Assembly: GCF_000499845.2 (NCBI RefSeq)
Contig: NC_023759.2
Location: forward strand, 48,086,172 to 48,150,171
Origin: Phaseolus vulgaris
Lineage: Eukaryota > Streptophyta > Magnoliopsida > Fabales > Fabaceae
Direction of reading: 5' to 3'
Length of the DNA: 64,000 nt
The notes under the pieces were generated by a model. The model worked only from the letters and a program-made list of their open reading frames with translations, searched no databases and was not told the DNA's origin. Shown piece by piece: positions 47,383 through 58,100 of this stretch (within the stretch, counting starts at the first letter, position 1; each line of letters opens with the position of its first letter). The translations under genes were made by a program, and so were the position numbers.

Positions 47383-49039
47383 GTATTGTACTATAAACTT
47401 AAATATTATGAAATATTTGATTTTTATGTCTATTTTGAATATTAAAAACTTATCAAAATGTATTGTTTTTTCAATCTGTAGTATTACTAATCATTATTAT
47501 TATCTTAAGATTCAGTAAATCTTGAGTCGACGTTTTTAAAATGACACAAATAATTCATATTTCTTTGTAAAAATAACGTAAATTATGATGAGACTCAAAA
47601 TTACCTTTCCTATGAATAACACCATGAAAAAATTCTATACCTTTTACCTTATGTTCCACCGCACGTACAGGGTATTTTATAATAAATACTTAATCTTTTA
47701 AACGAAAAATAAATTAATATTTTTATTTTAAGCAAAAGAAAATTTAAAGTTATTATCTATTATTATAAAAGAAATCATTAAACAATAATTAAATTTAAAA
47801 ATAAAAAATAATTACTCAAACTAAAGTATATATTATTTTAGATATTGTAAAATTATTCATACTTAAAATAAATTCTATTATTAATAAAAAATGATAAAAT
47901 AATTTTAAATTAATATCTAAATTAATTATTTAAGTTTTAACAATTAGTATATAAGACTAATAAATACTAATTTTGAATAGAAAGTAAAGAATAATTAAGA
48001 GTTGATAAGTAATGATTATATATCAATCTTAAAATTATTTTATAAATGATTTATTATTAATGATACTTTATATACCAATATATATATTTTAATTTATAAA
48101 ATGCTTTTTAATTTAATTAATTAATTTAGTTTTAAAAAGTAATTTTTATTTAACATTTTTTTTTGTATTATATATAGAGAAAAAATGAAATAAGAATTCT
48201 TAAAATTATAAAATGTGTATACATGTTTGTGTTTCACTTATCTGAGTATCTTTGTGATTTGAGGAGACGTGATACGAGGATCCACAGATTCAACTAAAGC
48301 ACTGGTTCCTATCACATACATATTAAAGTGTTTAAAGTGGTTTAGTGAATTACATTAAATAATTAAGTGAATAATTATGATTAGAAGTGTTTTGGGTAAT
48401 TATAAAATTGCACACCAGAGGCACTAGGGATGCAACTTGCCTCTTTAAGGTGCTCCCATTTTCAGCAGTGCCCTAATAAAGTTGTAAAGTACAAACCACT
48501 TACCTTTCTATATGTTTTAAACATTTAGGTCATTCTTTTGGTTTACACGTACAATATGAGCTAATCTTATTCATCACTCTTTTATTTTTTAATAATTATT
48601 TTCACCTGTCAAATCTTAATCCACTACACCCTTTCCCATAATATATGTAACACAAAATTAATATCAAATTGCCTAATTAAATCAATAACATTCAAACCCA
48701 AACCAGAAGGTGACACCCAACTCATAACAATCTTCATCATTAATACTATAATAATCTTAATTCAATCTTCTCTCAATTTCTTATCAGCAGGATATATGGT
48801 CAACTTTGCCTTCATTTTTCTTTTGAATTCTATTTCTTTACCTTTTCTATTTCTATAAAAAAAATTTGTCTGGATTGAAGTGTTGGAAAATCTATATATG
48901 TTTAGATTTATGAATAATGTATTTAGTTTTAGAATAATTGTGTATTTACTTTTTTATTTAAATAAATATTTTATATATCACTACTACTATAAAATTATTA
49001 AATAAAAATTAATTTTAAATAAATAATAATAATTTATTA
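46154..49039. other. Gene-poor intergenic region, second part
   Basis: AT-rich DNA with a (TA)n run near 47000 and an (ATT)n microsatellite at 47341-47383. A possible retroposon 3' end on the minus strand lies at 46470-46640, and a diverged dispersed repeat at 48340-48490. No gene is supported. Confidence 0.5.
47341..47383. repeat. (ATT)n microsatellite
   Basis: About fourteen ATT/TTA units with a single interruption (atc). Confidence 0.9.
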
Positions 49040-49329
49040 CACTATAAGAAAATCATAAAATAGAAACTAATTTTAGAGACAAAAAATAATTAGTTGATAT
49101 AGTGACTAAATTAAAGACCATTTTAAAAACTAAAAAGATTTTATTTTGTAGCAAAAATCTTGATATAGCTAATTAGATACTAATTTAGAAACTATTTAAC
49201 AAGAGTAGAAACTAATTTAGAAACAAAAAAAAAAATTAGTCTCTAAAATGGTCTCTAATTTAGTCACTATAGCAACTAATTTTTTTTCTTTCTAAAATTA
49301 GTTTCTATTTTATGATTATTCTTGTAGTA
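49040..49329. mobile_element. CACTA-type MITE, 290 bp, with TTA target duplication
   Basis: The left end CACTATAAGAAAATCATAAA and the right end, read inversely TACTACAAGAATAATCATAA, are terminal inverted repeats that continue inward for tens of bases (tagaaactaattttaga on both sides). Both flanks carry TTA (49037-49039 and 49330-49332), the 3-bp duplication typical of CACTA (En/Spm) transposons. There is no coding capacity, so it is nonautonomous. The left end is closest to the canonical CACTACAAGAAAA; the right end has lost the terminal G. Confidence 0.88.
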
Positions 49330-49499
49330 TTACTATATTAGTTAAATTAGATATTATTTTATAAAATAAAAAATACTGATATATAAAATAATTTTTATTA
49401 CTAATATAAATTTATAAAATAGTTTTTAAATTACTATCTAATTATTTTTCAAGATTTTAGCTATTAATTTTATAATTTAAAGTAATTTATAGCTAAAAT

Positions 49500-49645
49500 A
49501 TAGTAAATTAGATACTAATTTAAAATTTATTTTAAATATTAATAATTTTTTTAGTTTATAAAATAGTATTTAATTTAGTTAATATAATAACTAATTATTT
49601 TTTATATTTAAAATTAATTTTTATTTAATGATTTTTTATAGTATA
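49500..49645. mobile_element. Decayed copy of the same MITE family
   Basis: The blocks aaattagatactaatttaaa, taatttagttaatataataac, taattattttttat, taaaattaatttttattta and atgattttttatagta follow the right half of the 290-bp element just upstream, with many changes. Confidence 0.5.
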
Positions 49646-51931
49646 TAATCTGTTTTTTAAAAATATATTTATTTAAAATGAAAAAATAGTAAATAAATAA
49701 AATATTATGACAGTGTTGGTACTATTGTGGTGAAAATATGTTAGTGGCAAAGGGATGATGACAAAAAAATAGTAATAAATACAATTGTGGAAACAACCAT
49801 GATGACAGAAATCATTGAAAGAAAAGTTGAAATAAATCTTTTGTTGTTTTATTCATAAACTAATAAAACATCTTAGAATCTTATTGTTTGGAAAATATAT
49901 TCTTTTCTCTTGAATATTAGAACATTTTGGTCTAATGTAAGTTTCCTAATCGTACACTAAAGGCATTTAGATTTTTTTTTTCTTAAAAGCTTGAGTAGTA
50001 AAGTAGGTCAAATAAATATTATGGCATTAGAGATTGTTAATAAAGTCGTGTATTAAATATATCAAATAATAAATAAAATGTTTCATAATAGGTGGGAACT
50101 TTTTTAAATTTGTAAATATTTATAAATAGAGAAACAATTTTTTCACGTAATATGAAAGTGATAAGTTTTTCCCCAATATACAATCTTAGCAAAACTCTTT
50201 AAAACTGGAAGTCATATAAAAATTTTAATGACAAATTTTTTACGGACTAAAAGTTGTGTTCATTTTTAAATGTGGAAAAATCCCATAATCATTAATAATA
50301 ATTGAATGGATTGGTTTGATTGAAAAAACATGTTGGATAATCGATATTATTAGATTGATTAGATAATTAATTTGATACGAATACTAACAAATAATGATTT
50401 GAGGATTTAAATTGATTTGATAAAAACATTTAATTTATAGGAAGTGAAAGAACGAGTAAGTGAGAAGATGAAAATGTCTCTCTCTTTCATTTTTAAAAAG
50501 TTGTGTTTATAAAATGTATTAATTTAGATAAGGAATAGGTGAATTTGCCGTTTTCACTTTACATATATATAAAAAGAGATTTTTTTTATTATAAAATATT
50601 ACAAAATTATAGATAAAAATTGAACACAAAATCATCGTATGGTTCGCATATTTTTTTTTAGTGAAAACTAAATTATTTTTTTGAGTGGTTGTAACATTTT
50701 AAAATTTATAATACAATATTTTTAAATATAATGTATTTGATTATATTATTTTTTGATAATTTAAATATTTTACTATTATTTTTAAATATTATAATACAAA
50801 CAGAATAAAAGTTTAAAAAATATTATTAAAAATAAAATAAAAATTATACAACCTCATTTCCAGGTAAAGATGGAAAAAAACAATTTTACCTATTATATAT
50901 AATGAAGTAAATATATAATGAAGTAAATGAGGGAGGAAGTTCATACACGTCTTTTTAAATGTGTCCATATCGAATACATATTGAATACCGATACTCGCGA
51001 GACACGTATAAAAAATGACATTTATAATTTTATTAATTGAAAAATTAGTGATACATATGCATTTTCAAAGCACATAAAATAAGAATATTTTGTTATATTT
51101 TATTTTCATTTAAACCTTTTCAAGATTTAATAGTAAACACTAGGATTGTTAATCATAAGTAGCTACTAGTACGGATTTAAGGATCAAATTGATTGGAAAA
51201 CTTGCATAACAATTTAATTTCTTTTGTTCAAATATTAAAAGGACTAATCAACAATGATTAGAAAAGTTACTTTCTTGTTTCTTTTGTACAAATATTAAAA
51301 TACTAATTAACTGTGTTTAGAGAGACATAATGATTTATTTAAAAGTTATAAAAAAGAGCATAACATGTTTTAGCGAATAAGAGTGCAACAACATTTATGC
51401 ATAAAGTAGATTGTGGAAGCTCATAGATTTCTTTATTGTGCAAGTAAAAAGGTTGTGTCACACCATCTTGTTGGAGCTTTATTTGAATTTATTAGTTTTT
51501 ATCTATGTGTTTTAGTGATATTTTTTTTTTAACACATTGAATTATTATATCTAGAAGCTTTTTAATAATTTTGAAAGTTTTGAGTGTTTTTTTTTTCACA
51601 AAGACAAGTTACAATGAATTAACATGGATTAAATGTTAAAATATGTTACATTATTAATATTATAATAAATAAAATAAAATAGATAGTTTAGGTTTTATTT
51701 AGAATAAGAAATAAAATTCTATTGAATAATAAAAACAATAATATAACTAAATTTGTGATTTGAAATTAAAAGCAAAATTAATAAATATAACATAATAACT
51801 TAATTTAACAATAACTTGTAAACAAAAGCAACAAAGTAACTTTATTACTAAGATTTCTCTTAGTTATGAGAAGCATAAAACATTACATAAAAGGACTATA
51901 TAGTCACCTCACACTAAAGACATAATCTTAA
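49646..51931. other. Gene-poor intergenic region, third part
   Basis: AT-rich DNA. At 51180-51310 two imperfect copies of aatttcttttgttcaaatatt-like sequence lie in tandem. No gene is supported. The last bases hold the 3' UTR of the minus-strand WAK-like gene. Confidence 0.5.
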
Positions 51932-52552
51932 TCAATTAGGAGACAACCATTGTAACTCAATCCCATAATTCCAAGTTTCAAGAGGGTCATCAGGCGTGAA
52001 ACCTACTAAACAAGTGTAAGATGTGCAACTCCCAATCCTGACTCTGATCTTATGGGAATTCATGGCCGAATCCTTTAAGTAATGACAACAAAGGGTGTTC
52101 ATACAACCAGATCCTTCCTCAACATTTTTCTCAAATTGTCTGCAAATACTATTTGAAGTACAATTGAGTGGAGACTGAAGGATATTACTAGTGCAATTAA
52201 ATAACAAGACTGTGTTATGTGTAGATATATTGAAAGGCAAACTTTCATCAAGCAACAAACCTCCCATTAAGAGATCAGAAGAATAACAAGTGTTCTTTAA
52301 AATAAGGGGTGGTCTAATCACAAGTTTGTTAGCACTTGGATCAATTCTAAGGATCTTATAGTAAGTTCCTGTTGCAGAAAGAAACTCTAACTCTTCATCA
52401 TTGCAATAGATTTTGTACCTTTTATCTCCACAATTCTCATTTGTGCTCAGAGGATATGGAACAACAAAGTCTCCACAATTTGAACAAGAATTTGGGGTTG
52501 ATGCATTGATTACCAAACCAATACTTAGTAGAAAAAGTTGAAGAAGTATCAT
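51932..52552 (-). CDS. Secreted WAK-type galacturonan-binding protein without kinase
   Basis: A single exon of 206 aa. It starts with a clear signal peptide (MILLQLFLLSIGLVINAS). Residues about 23-95 match the GUB_WAK_bind domain: CSNCGDFVVPYPLSTNENCGDKRYKIYCN and, after a spacer, NKLVIRPPLILKNTCYSSDL. The second half has the Cys pattern of the WAK-associated C-terminal region, CTSNSICRQF, GCMNTLCCHY and SCTSYTCLVGF, then WNYGIELQW. Three N-glycosylation sites are visible (NIS, NCT, NCT). There is no membrane helix or kinase domain after it, and a stop follows directly. Full-length WAK receptors bind pectin in the wall; this form would be free in the apoplast. An upstream in-frame ATG at 52576 exists, but the TATA box lies only 10 bp before it, so I use the Met at 52552. 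Confidence 0.85.
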   Translation of the reverse strand: MILLQLFLLSIGLVINASTPNSCSNCGDFVVPYPLSTNENCGDKRYKIYCNDEELEFLSATGTYYKILRIDPSANKLVIRPPLILKNTCYSSDLLMGGLLLDESLPFNISTHNTVLLFNCTSNILQSPLNCTSNSICRQFEKNVEEGSGCMNTLCCHYLKDSAMNSHKIRVRIGSCTSYTCLVGFTPDDPLETWNYGIELQWLSPN

Positions 52553-52585
52553 CTTTATTTGAAGAATGAGACACAAGAGTGTGAT

Positions 52586-52594
52586 CTATTTATA
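52586..52594 (-). promoter_or_regulatory. TATA box of the WAK-like gene
   Basis: Minus-strand TATAAATAG predicts transcription about 30 bp downstream, near 52560. That would exclude the first in-frame ATG (52576) and make Met at 52552 the start, at the head of the signal peptide. Confidence 0.55.
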
Positions 52595-55103
52595 CTATCA
52601 AGTAACACATTTATTTTTTGAGCTCAATATTTTTTATTCAAAAGCAAACATTTTATATAGTTTTCAAAGAAGGCAATGGGAGGAAATGAATAAAAATAAA
52701 ATACAAATCATTACTTTTTTAAAGATATTGAGTTATATTACTTAAATTACAATAGTTAATTATTGCATAATTTTACAAAAAAAAAACAAACAAAATTTAA
52801 ACATAATTAATAAAATAAATAATGTATAAAATAAAATGTAGGATATATATTTGGTGAATTGAGATGGATAATATATTTATTTAGTGAATAATTAATTATT
52901 ATGAGTGTTATGAGTAAAATGGCACTACATTATGGGGCCGGACTTGCTTCTTTAAGGTGCTCCCATTTCCATAAGTGGTGTTCCAATTATTTGCTGTTCT
53001 TCATTTCTTTAACAATCTCATGCTTCATATCTTCGACACGTGTTGCTGCATTAAGAGATTTTAGATTCTTTCATTTCTTTGAAAGCTTGGATCAGGTGAT
53101 TCAGGTAAAAATGTATGATTAAATATGGATAAAATGTAAAGGTACTTTCTTTCGAAAATTGGGTTTCAGAAAGACTTCACTTTTTAGAATAATGAATAAG
53201 GAAACATTTTGTGTGTATTATGTAATTTTTCAGAAAAAATAATTCTGGAAATGATGTTTCGGAAGAGAGTTATTAGCATTCTAGCTTTGTAAATTTACAA
53301 GAGATTTTGGTAATGGAAAACTTTTTAGAATCAGAAATCCTGAATATTAGTTTTGAATTCTAGATTCCTAATTCATAATGGAAATTTCATTCCGAAAATA
53401 TTCCAGAAAAATAATATAAAAGCTACTTTTTGAGAAAATTTTGCAAACCAAATTCTGGAACTAAAAACAACAGCAAACACTGATGAACGATCAACGACAG
53501 TCACGACTTGCAGAAAGAACTCAGAACATCCAAATTTTGCACTCTACAGCCGTCGGAGCCAAAACCCTTAGAATTTTTAAAAATCAAATAAGAGTATTTT
53601 TATCATTTTACTTAAGTGATAGAGTACAGGTCCCAAATGATTTAGTGCAGAAAGCAAAAGCCCAGGATGCTGAGGAACAAGACCATGGCCTGGGCCTCGG
53701 ATGGAGCTCCAGTGGATTGGAATGGCGAAAGGCCCACTACCACGAATTCGGCCTTGATGCTTGCTAAACCCATAACTCCAACTATGAGCAAGAATTTGAT
53801 GGTTGTTTCTTCCGTCTCCATATATTATTTTTCTCTCATTCCATACAAAATATGTAAAAATATATTTTTATCTTTTTTGTGTCACTTCCATATTTTAGAT
53901 TAGGTAATTTTAGAAGTTAATATCGAATTTGAAAATAGCTTAATTATGTAATTTAAAATACATTTTTAAAAAATAATATTCTAAATTATGTAATCCAAAA
54001 GTTTCAATTTGATATGTAATTCATAAATACACTTGAAAAAAGACTTATGAATTACATAATCCTTCTAGATTATGTAATGAAAAAAGACTTATGGATTACA
54101 TAATCCTTCTAAATTATGTAATTCAAAAACTATTAATGCATCTGAAAAAAGTACTTTCGAATTATGTAATCTGTAAGTTAATTTCAAATTTGAAAAACAC
54201 GGATTACACAATTATAAATATTACATAAGAGCCTTTTTGAAAATACTAAATTTATGGAGGTGATAAGGTGTTGAACGAAAGAAAAGTCGAATTTGATAGA
54301 TGAGGAGTAATGTGCAAGACATGTATTTGAATTATGATTATTGTACTAAAAAGCTTGAGAGTCCTTAGTGTCAGGGTTCATCCGTAAAGAAGCTTGTCAA
54401 ATAACATCACTCTTGACCACAATTCTTTTTCCATTGTTTGGATATCTTATAATAGAATGAGCACAATTTTCATTCTACTGTTGGAATATTTAATGAAATG
54501 GATTTTTTTTTTAATTCTGTAATACCTTTGTCTTAGAAATATAAACTAAAAAATGTCATTTTTTTTCTTCAGTGGAAAAATAGGAAAGCTGCGCTTGGTG
54601 TGTTGAATGATCTTGGTCATGACTATAACAGTTAAATATTAAAGAAGGAGAGTATAATTGTTTATAATTTTTATATAAGAATAAAAATAGTAAATAATAA
54701 TAAGATAAATATAAAAATAATAATAATAATAAATTAAAATTTAATTATTTATAGTAATACAAATAATATAATTATCTAAAATTCAAATCTACTCCTTTCA
54801 AATTCAAACACGCTTTCACAAATAACTTTCTGGAAAGTCATTGCAGGACAATGGGCAGGACTCACATTGTTGCAAGTAAGAGGTACACTACAATGCAGTA
54901 TAAATAATGTAATCCAGTTGAGTAGATCCAATTTAGGTATACAAGACATGAGCCTGCTGCTGCTATATATTTGCCACTTTTATGTCTAAATTGACCCTGA
55001 GAAGACCTTGATTAGGGACAAATGGGAGGGATAAAAATCTAAAAATCTAAGGTGATCAAATTACAGATGGAAAGAATATGCTGGTATGGTACAATGAATG
55101 TTC
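52595..55103. other. Intergenic DNA with several dispersed repeats
   Basis: Positions 52850-52990 resemble 48340-48490. Positions 53150-53470 carry degenerate ttctggaa/ttccagaa motifs. Positions 53940-54230 hold an array of palindromic attacataat motifs. Positions 53620-53770 are GC-richer and open in one frame (to 94 codons) but have no recognisable domain. No gene is supported. Confidence 0.5.
53940..54230. repeat. Array of palindromic attacataat / attatgtaat motifs
   Basis: At least eight forms of attatgtaat or its complement occur, including gaattacataatccttctag, attatgtaatgaaaaaagac, ggattacataatccttct and aaattatgtaattc. The near-duplicate aaaaaagacttatg(a/g)attacataatcc appears twice about 47 bp apart. 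Confidence 0.8.
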
Positions 55104-58100
55104 TTATCTTTGTGCCTGATCGGGTGTGTGGTTGTTTGTTGTAGATGATGAAGCTGTCCTACCGTTCATCATTCCATTATCCATAGGTGGACTGGTTCCC
55201 CATTTACCTTCTGATTCACAGGGCTCTATCACTTTCACGGACCCATCTGTCAATCCAACGGCAAATTGATTGGGCTCTGCTGGATGAGCCGCAACAACAA
55301 CAGGATACACAGATTGGTTCCTGCAATAAGAATTACACAATATCATTCCCATATTCAGTTTCAATCCAAGGATTTTGCAAATCACGATATCATGAAATGA
55401 CAATAAGACTTCACAATACATCCTTGAATAAATTTCAATGTTTTGAAACAGTAAAGGGTCACATAAATTTCATTGGGTTTCATGTACTGGACAGAAACTT
55501 ACACACTTAAAGTCGCAGGTGAAAAGTACGTGGATAGTGCAATACGACATCTCAGTCTCAAGCTGTCGGCATCAAAAACCCCAGTGTTTCCATCGCAAAA
55601 TGTAGCGTATATTAACTGACTATTGCAGGAATAAGCTGCATATGATATGGGAGCAGCCAGAACATCTTGAGGAACCCACTGTTAGGTTAACACATAGAGG
55701 AGGAGTTAGTTAGAATTAGAATAGTCATAAGTTTGTTATTTGATTTGCTAGTTAGATATAAATAAGAAAGAAGGAGAGGGGAGGGGGAGTGTGTAATATT
55801 TTTGTAGATTGAGCTTTAGCTCTTTGTGAAGGGGAAACTCTTGGAGGAGAGAGTGCTCTCCTATTTCTTGTTCTTTTCTTTTTATTCAATAAAAACCTTT
55901 CTTTTCTTCTCTTTATAATTCTTGGTTCCTAACACCCACTGCAGCAAGTTATCTCAATTTCAAGTTTTGACAGCAACAAGAAGCAATAATGCCATATAGA
56001 AAAATTCTCTTTACCTGCCGAATCCGATCCATTTTAGAGGCGTCATATATTGCCAACTGAGTCTCATGGGCTACCAGTAGCCGGATTTGGTCTGAATGGA
56101 ACTGCACACGAGTATCACCTAAAGGAGCCTTTCCTGCTGGCAGTTGTATAGGAACTGATTTTCTTTTCTCCCATGTATCAATGCTCCATACACAGAGCTG
56201 TACGGAAATTATTTCAGTAAAGTAAACTTAAACAAAAAAGAAAAATGATACAGAACAGAAAATTATGTATTGGTACCTTGTATAAAAATGAAATGAAGTT
56301 AATTGTGATTCAATTTCCTTTTAGTCCAGAAAATACAACATTTCTAGAAAGTTGGCTTGTAAATTGAGTGTGCAGTCAATTATATATTATAATTTGATCA
56401 TATCTTAGTCAACATTACGAGTGTAGGAATATATCAGTTCAATAGGCCCAACAACTCTCGTTAAGATTGACTCTAATATCTTTTTAGTAAATGAACTATA
56501 AATCTAACTTAATCTCATAAAATCAGTCAGTTTGTAAAGTAAGATCTGCACTCACTTATATATTATAATTTAAGTATGTCTTTAGTCGACATGAGATCTC
56601 CAATAAAGGGTATCCTATTATCTTATCTCAGGTAACATTGAATAATTACAACAATCCAAAGATGGGTAACTAAGAGATATCCCCAAACAAATCATTATGC
56701 AGATAGGCTTTCCAAATCATTGAATCTAAAATCAAAGGAAAACAATTAACGACATACTTGAGCATCACCACCAGATGAAACCAGGATGTTAAGGAAGGTT
56801 GAAAAGGCGAAACCAGTAATTCGCTTTTGGTGACCCTTCAATTTGGATTTCACCTAGAAGATACTCCCAAGAGAAAATAAGATAATTTAAAAAATAATAG
56901 CATAATGCTTAAAAAGAAGAAAACAGTTAAAGATAGTAAAAACCTCATCCACTCTAACATTATAAATGTAAATTGCTGAATCCTCCATCCCAATGGCTAT
57001 GATGTTATTATCTTGAGGGTGGAAAGCCAGAAAGGTAGAGGCAGGGGGTGGTGGCATGAATGTTGTCATTACCTACAAGGAAAAAAAAAAGACATGAGTA
57101 AACAGTAAGCTTAGCAGCTGAATGAAATATTGTGGTTGTATCTCCGGACATGTACCTTGAATGTCATCATGTTAAATAACGAAACCTTTCCACCACAGGC
57201 AGACAAAACATATGAGTCATTCTTTGAGAGTGCAATGCAAGGAACAGCTTCATCAAGGTTGACACCTGAGACATCATTAGTCATAAGAAGACCACTGCTG
57301 GGTTGCCAATGCTGTGGAACAACGCTGGCAGTTGCCTAAAATCATATAAGCTTGAGAATTATGTTCTCTATTGAAAGAAAGGAAGTAATCACGAGCATAC
57401 AGAAAAGTAAGGATTAGAGAGAGATTATCATTACCTTCCCATTGAGATTTTGTTCACTACGAGACCACTTCCACAGCTTCTGAACACCATTTGAACCAAG
57501 TGCCAATAGACCAGCACCAGAGTTTGTATACAAAAGTCGAACAACCTATGTATGACTCTTAAGAGTTAAAGAAGTTCACAGTAACAAAATTGTCAGTACA
57601 AAATGGCAATCACACTCTAATACAATCAACAAACCTTGCTGGAAGAATCTGTACTGTCCGGCATCGTAACTGACTGACATTGAACAGGATCAACAATTTC
57701 AGCCAGCTGCCATGGTTTACCTCTATCTATTCCCTCTTCCACAGTTCTAGGTTTCTCTGCATTTCGACCTGTGGGATCAACTCCTCTATTCTTCATTGAA
57801 AATGGAAAAATCAATCATGAGTTGAGAAAGGTATTATGATTTCAACCAATAAAGTACATAATTCAAGACCAATAAAGTAACTCCAGAAAATATAATCAAC
57901 CAAATATGATTTCACACAGAAATACAGGCATCAAATAATATAAATATCCAAAAGATGGTCAGTCCTCCACGGTATGCAAGGGCATGGCACAGTGGAATTA
58001 AGCATACTTGAAGAAAAGGATGAAGCTGATCTAATATGCTTGCGTAATTGTTAAGCTATGACTAGTATATCATTGTCATCATGCTAACATCATAATCAGT

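Noticed and set aside
52553..52576. Start of the WAK-like protein at the first in-frame ATG
   Set aside because: The TATA box is only 10 bp upstream of it, so transcription should begin after it. The signal peptide starts better at 52552.
53483..53767. 94-codon ORF as a gene
   Set aside because: No domain, no convincing promoter and repeat-like surroundings. Left as intergenic.
55187..55510. Plus-strand ORF at the end of the TPR2-like gene
   Set aside because: Antisense of the last coding exon and intron of a gene whose full frame is intact.
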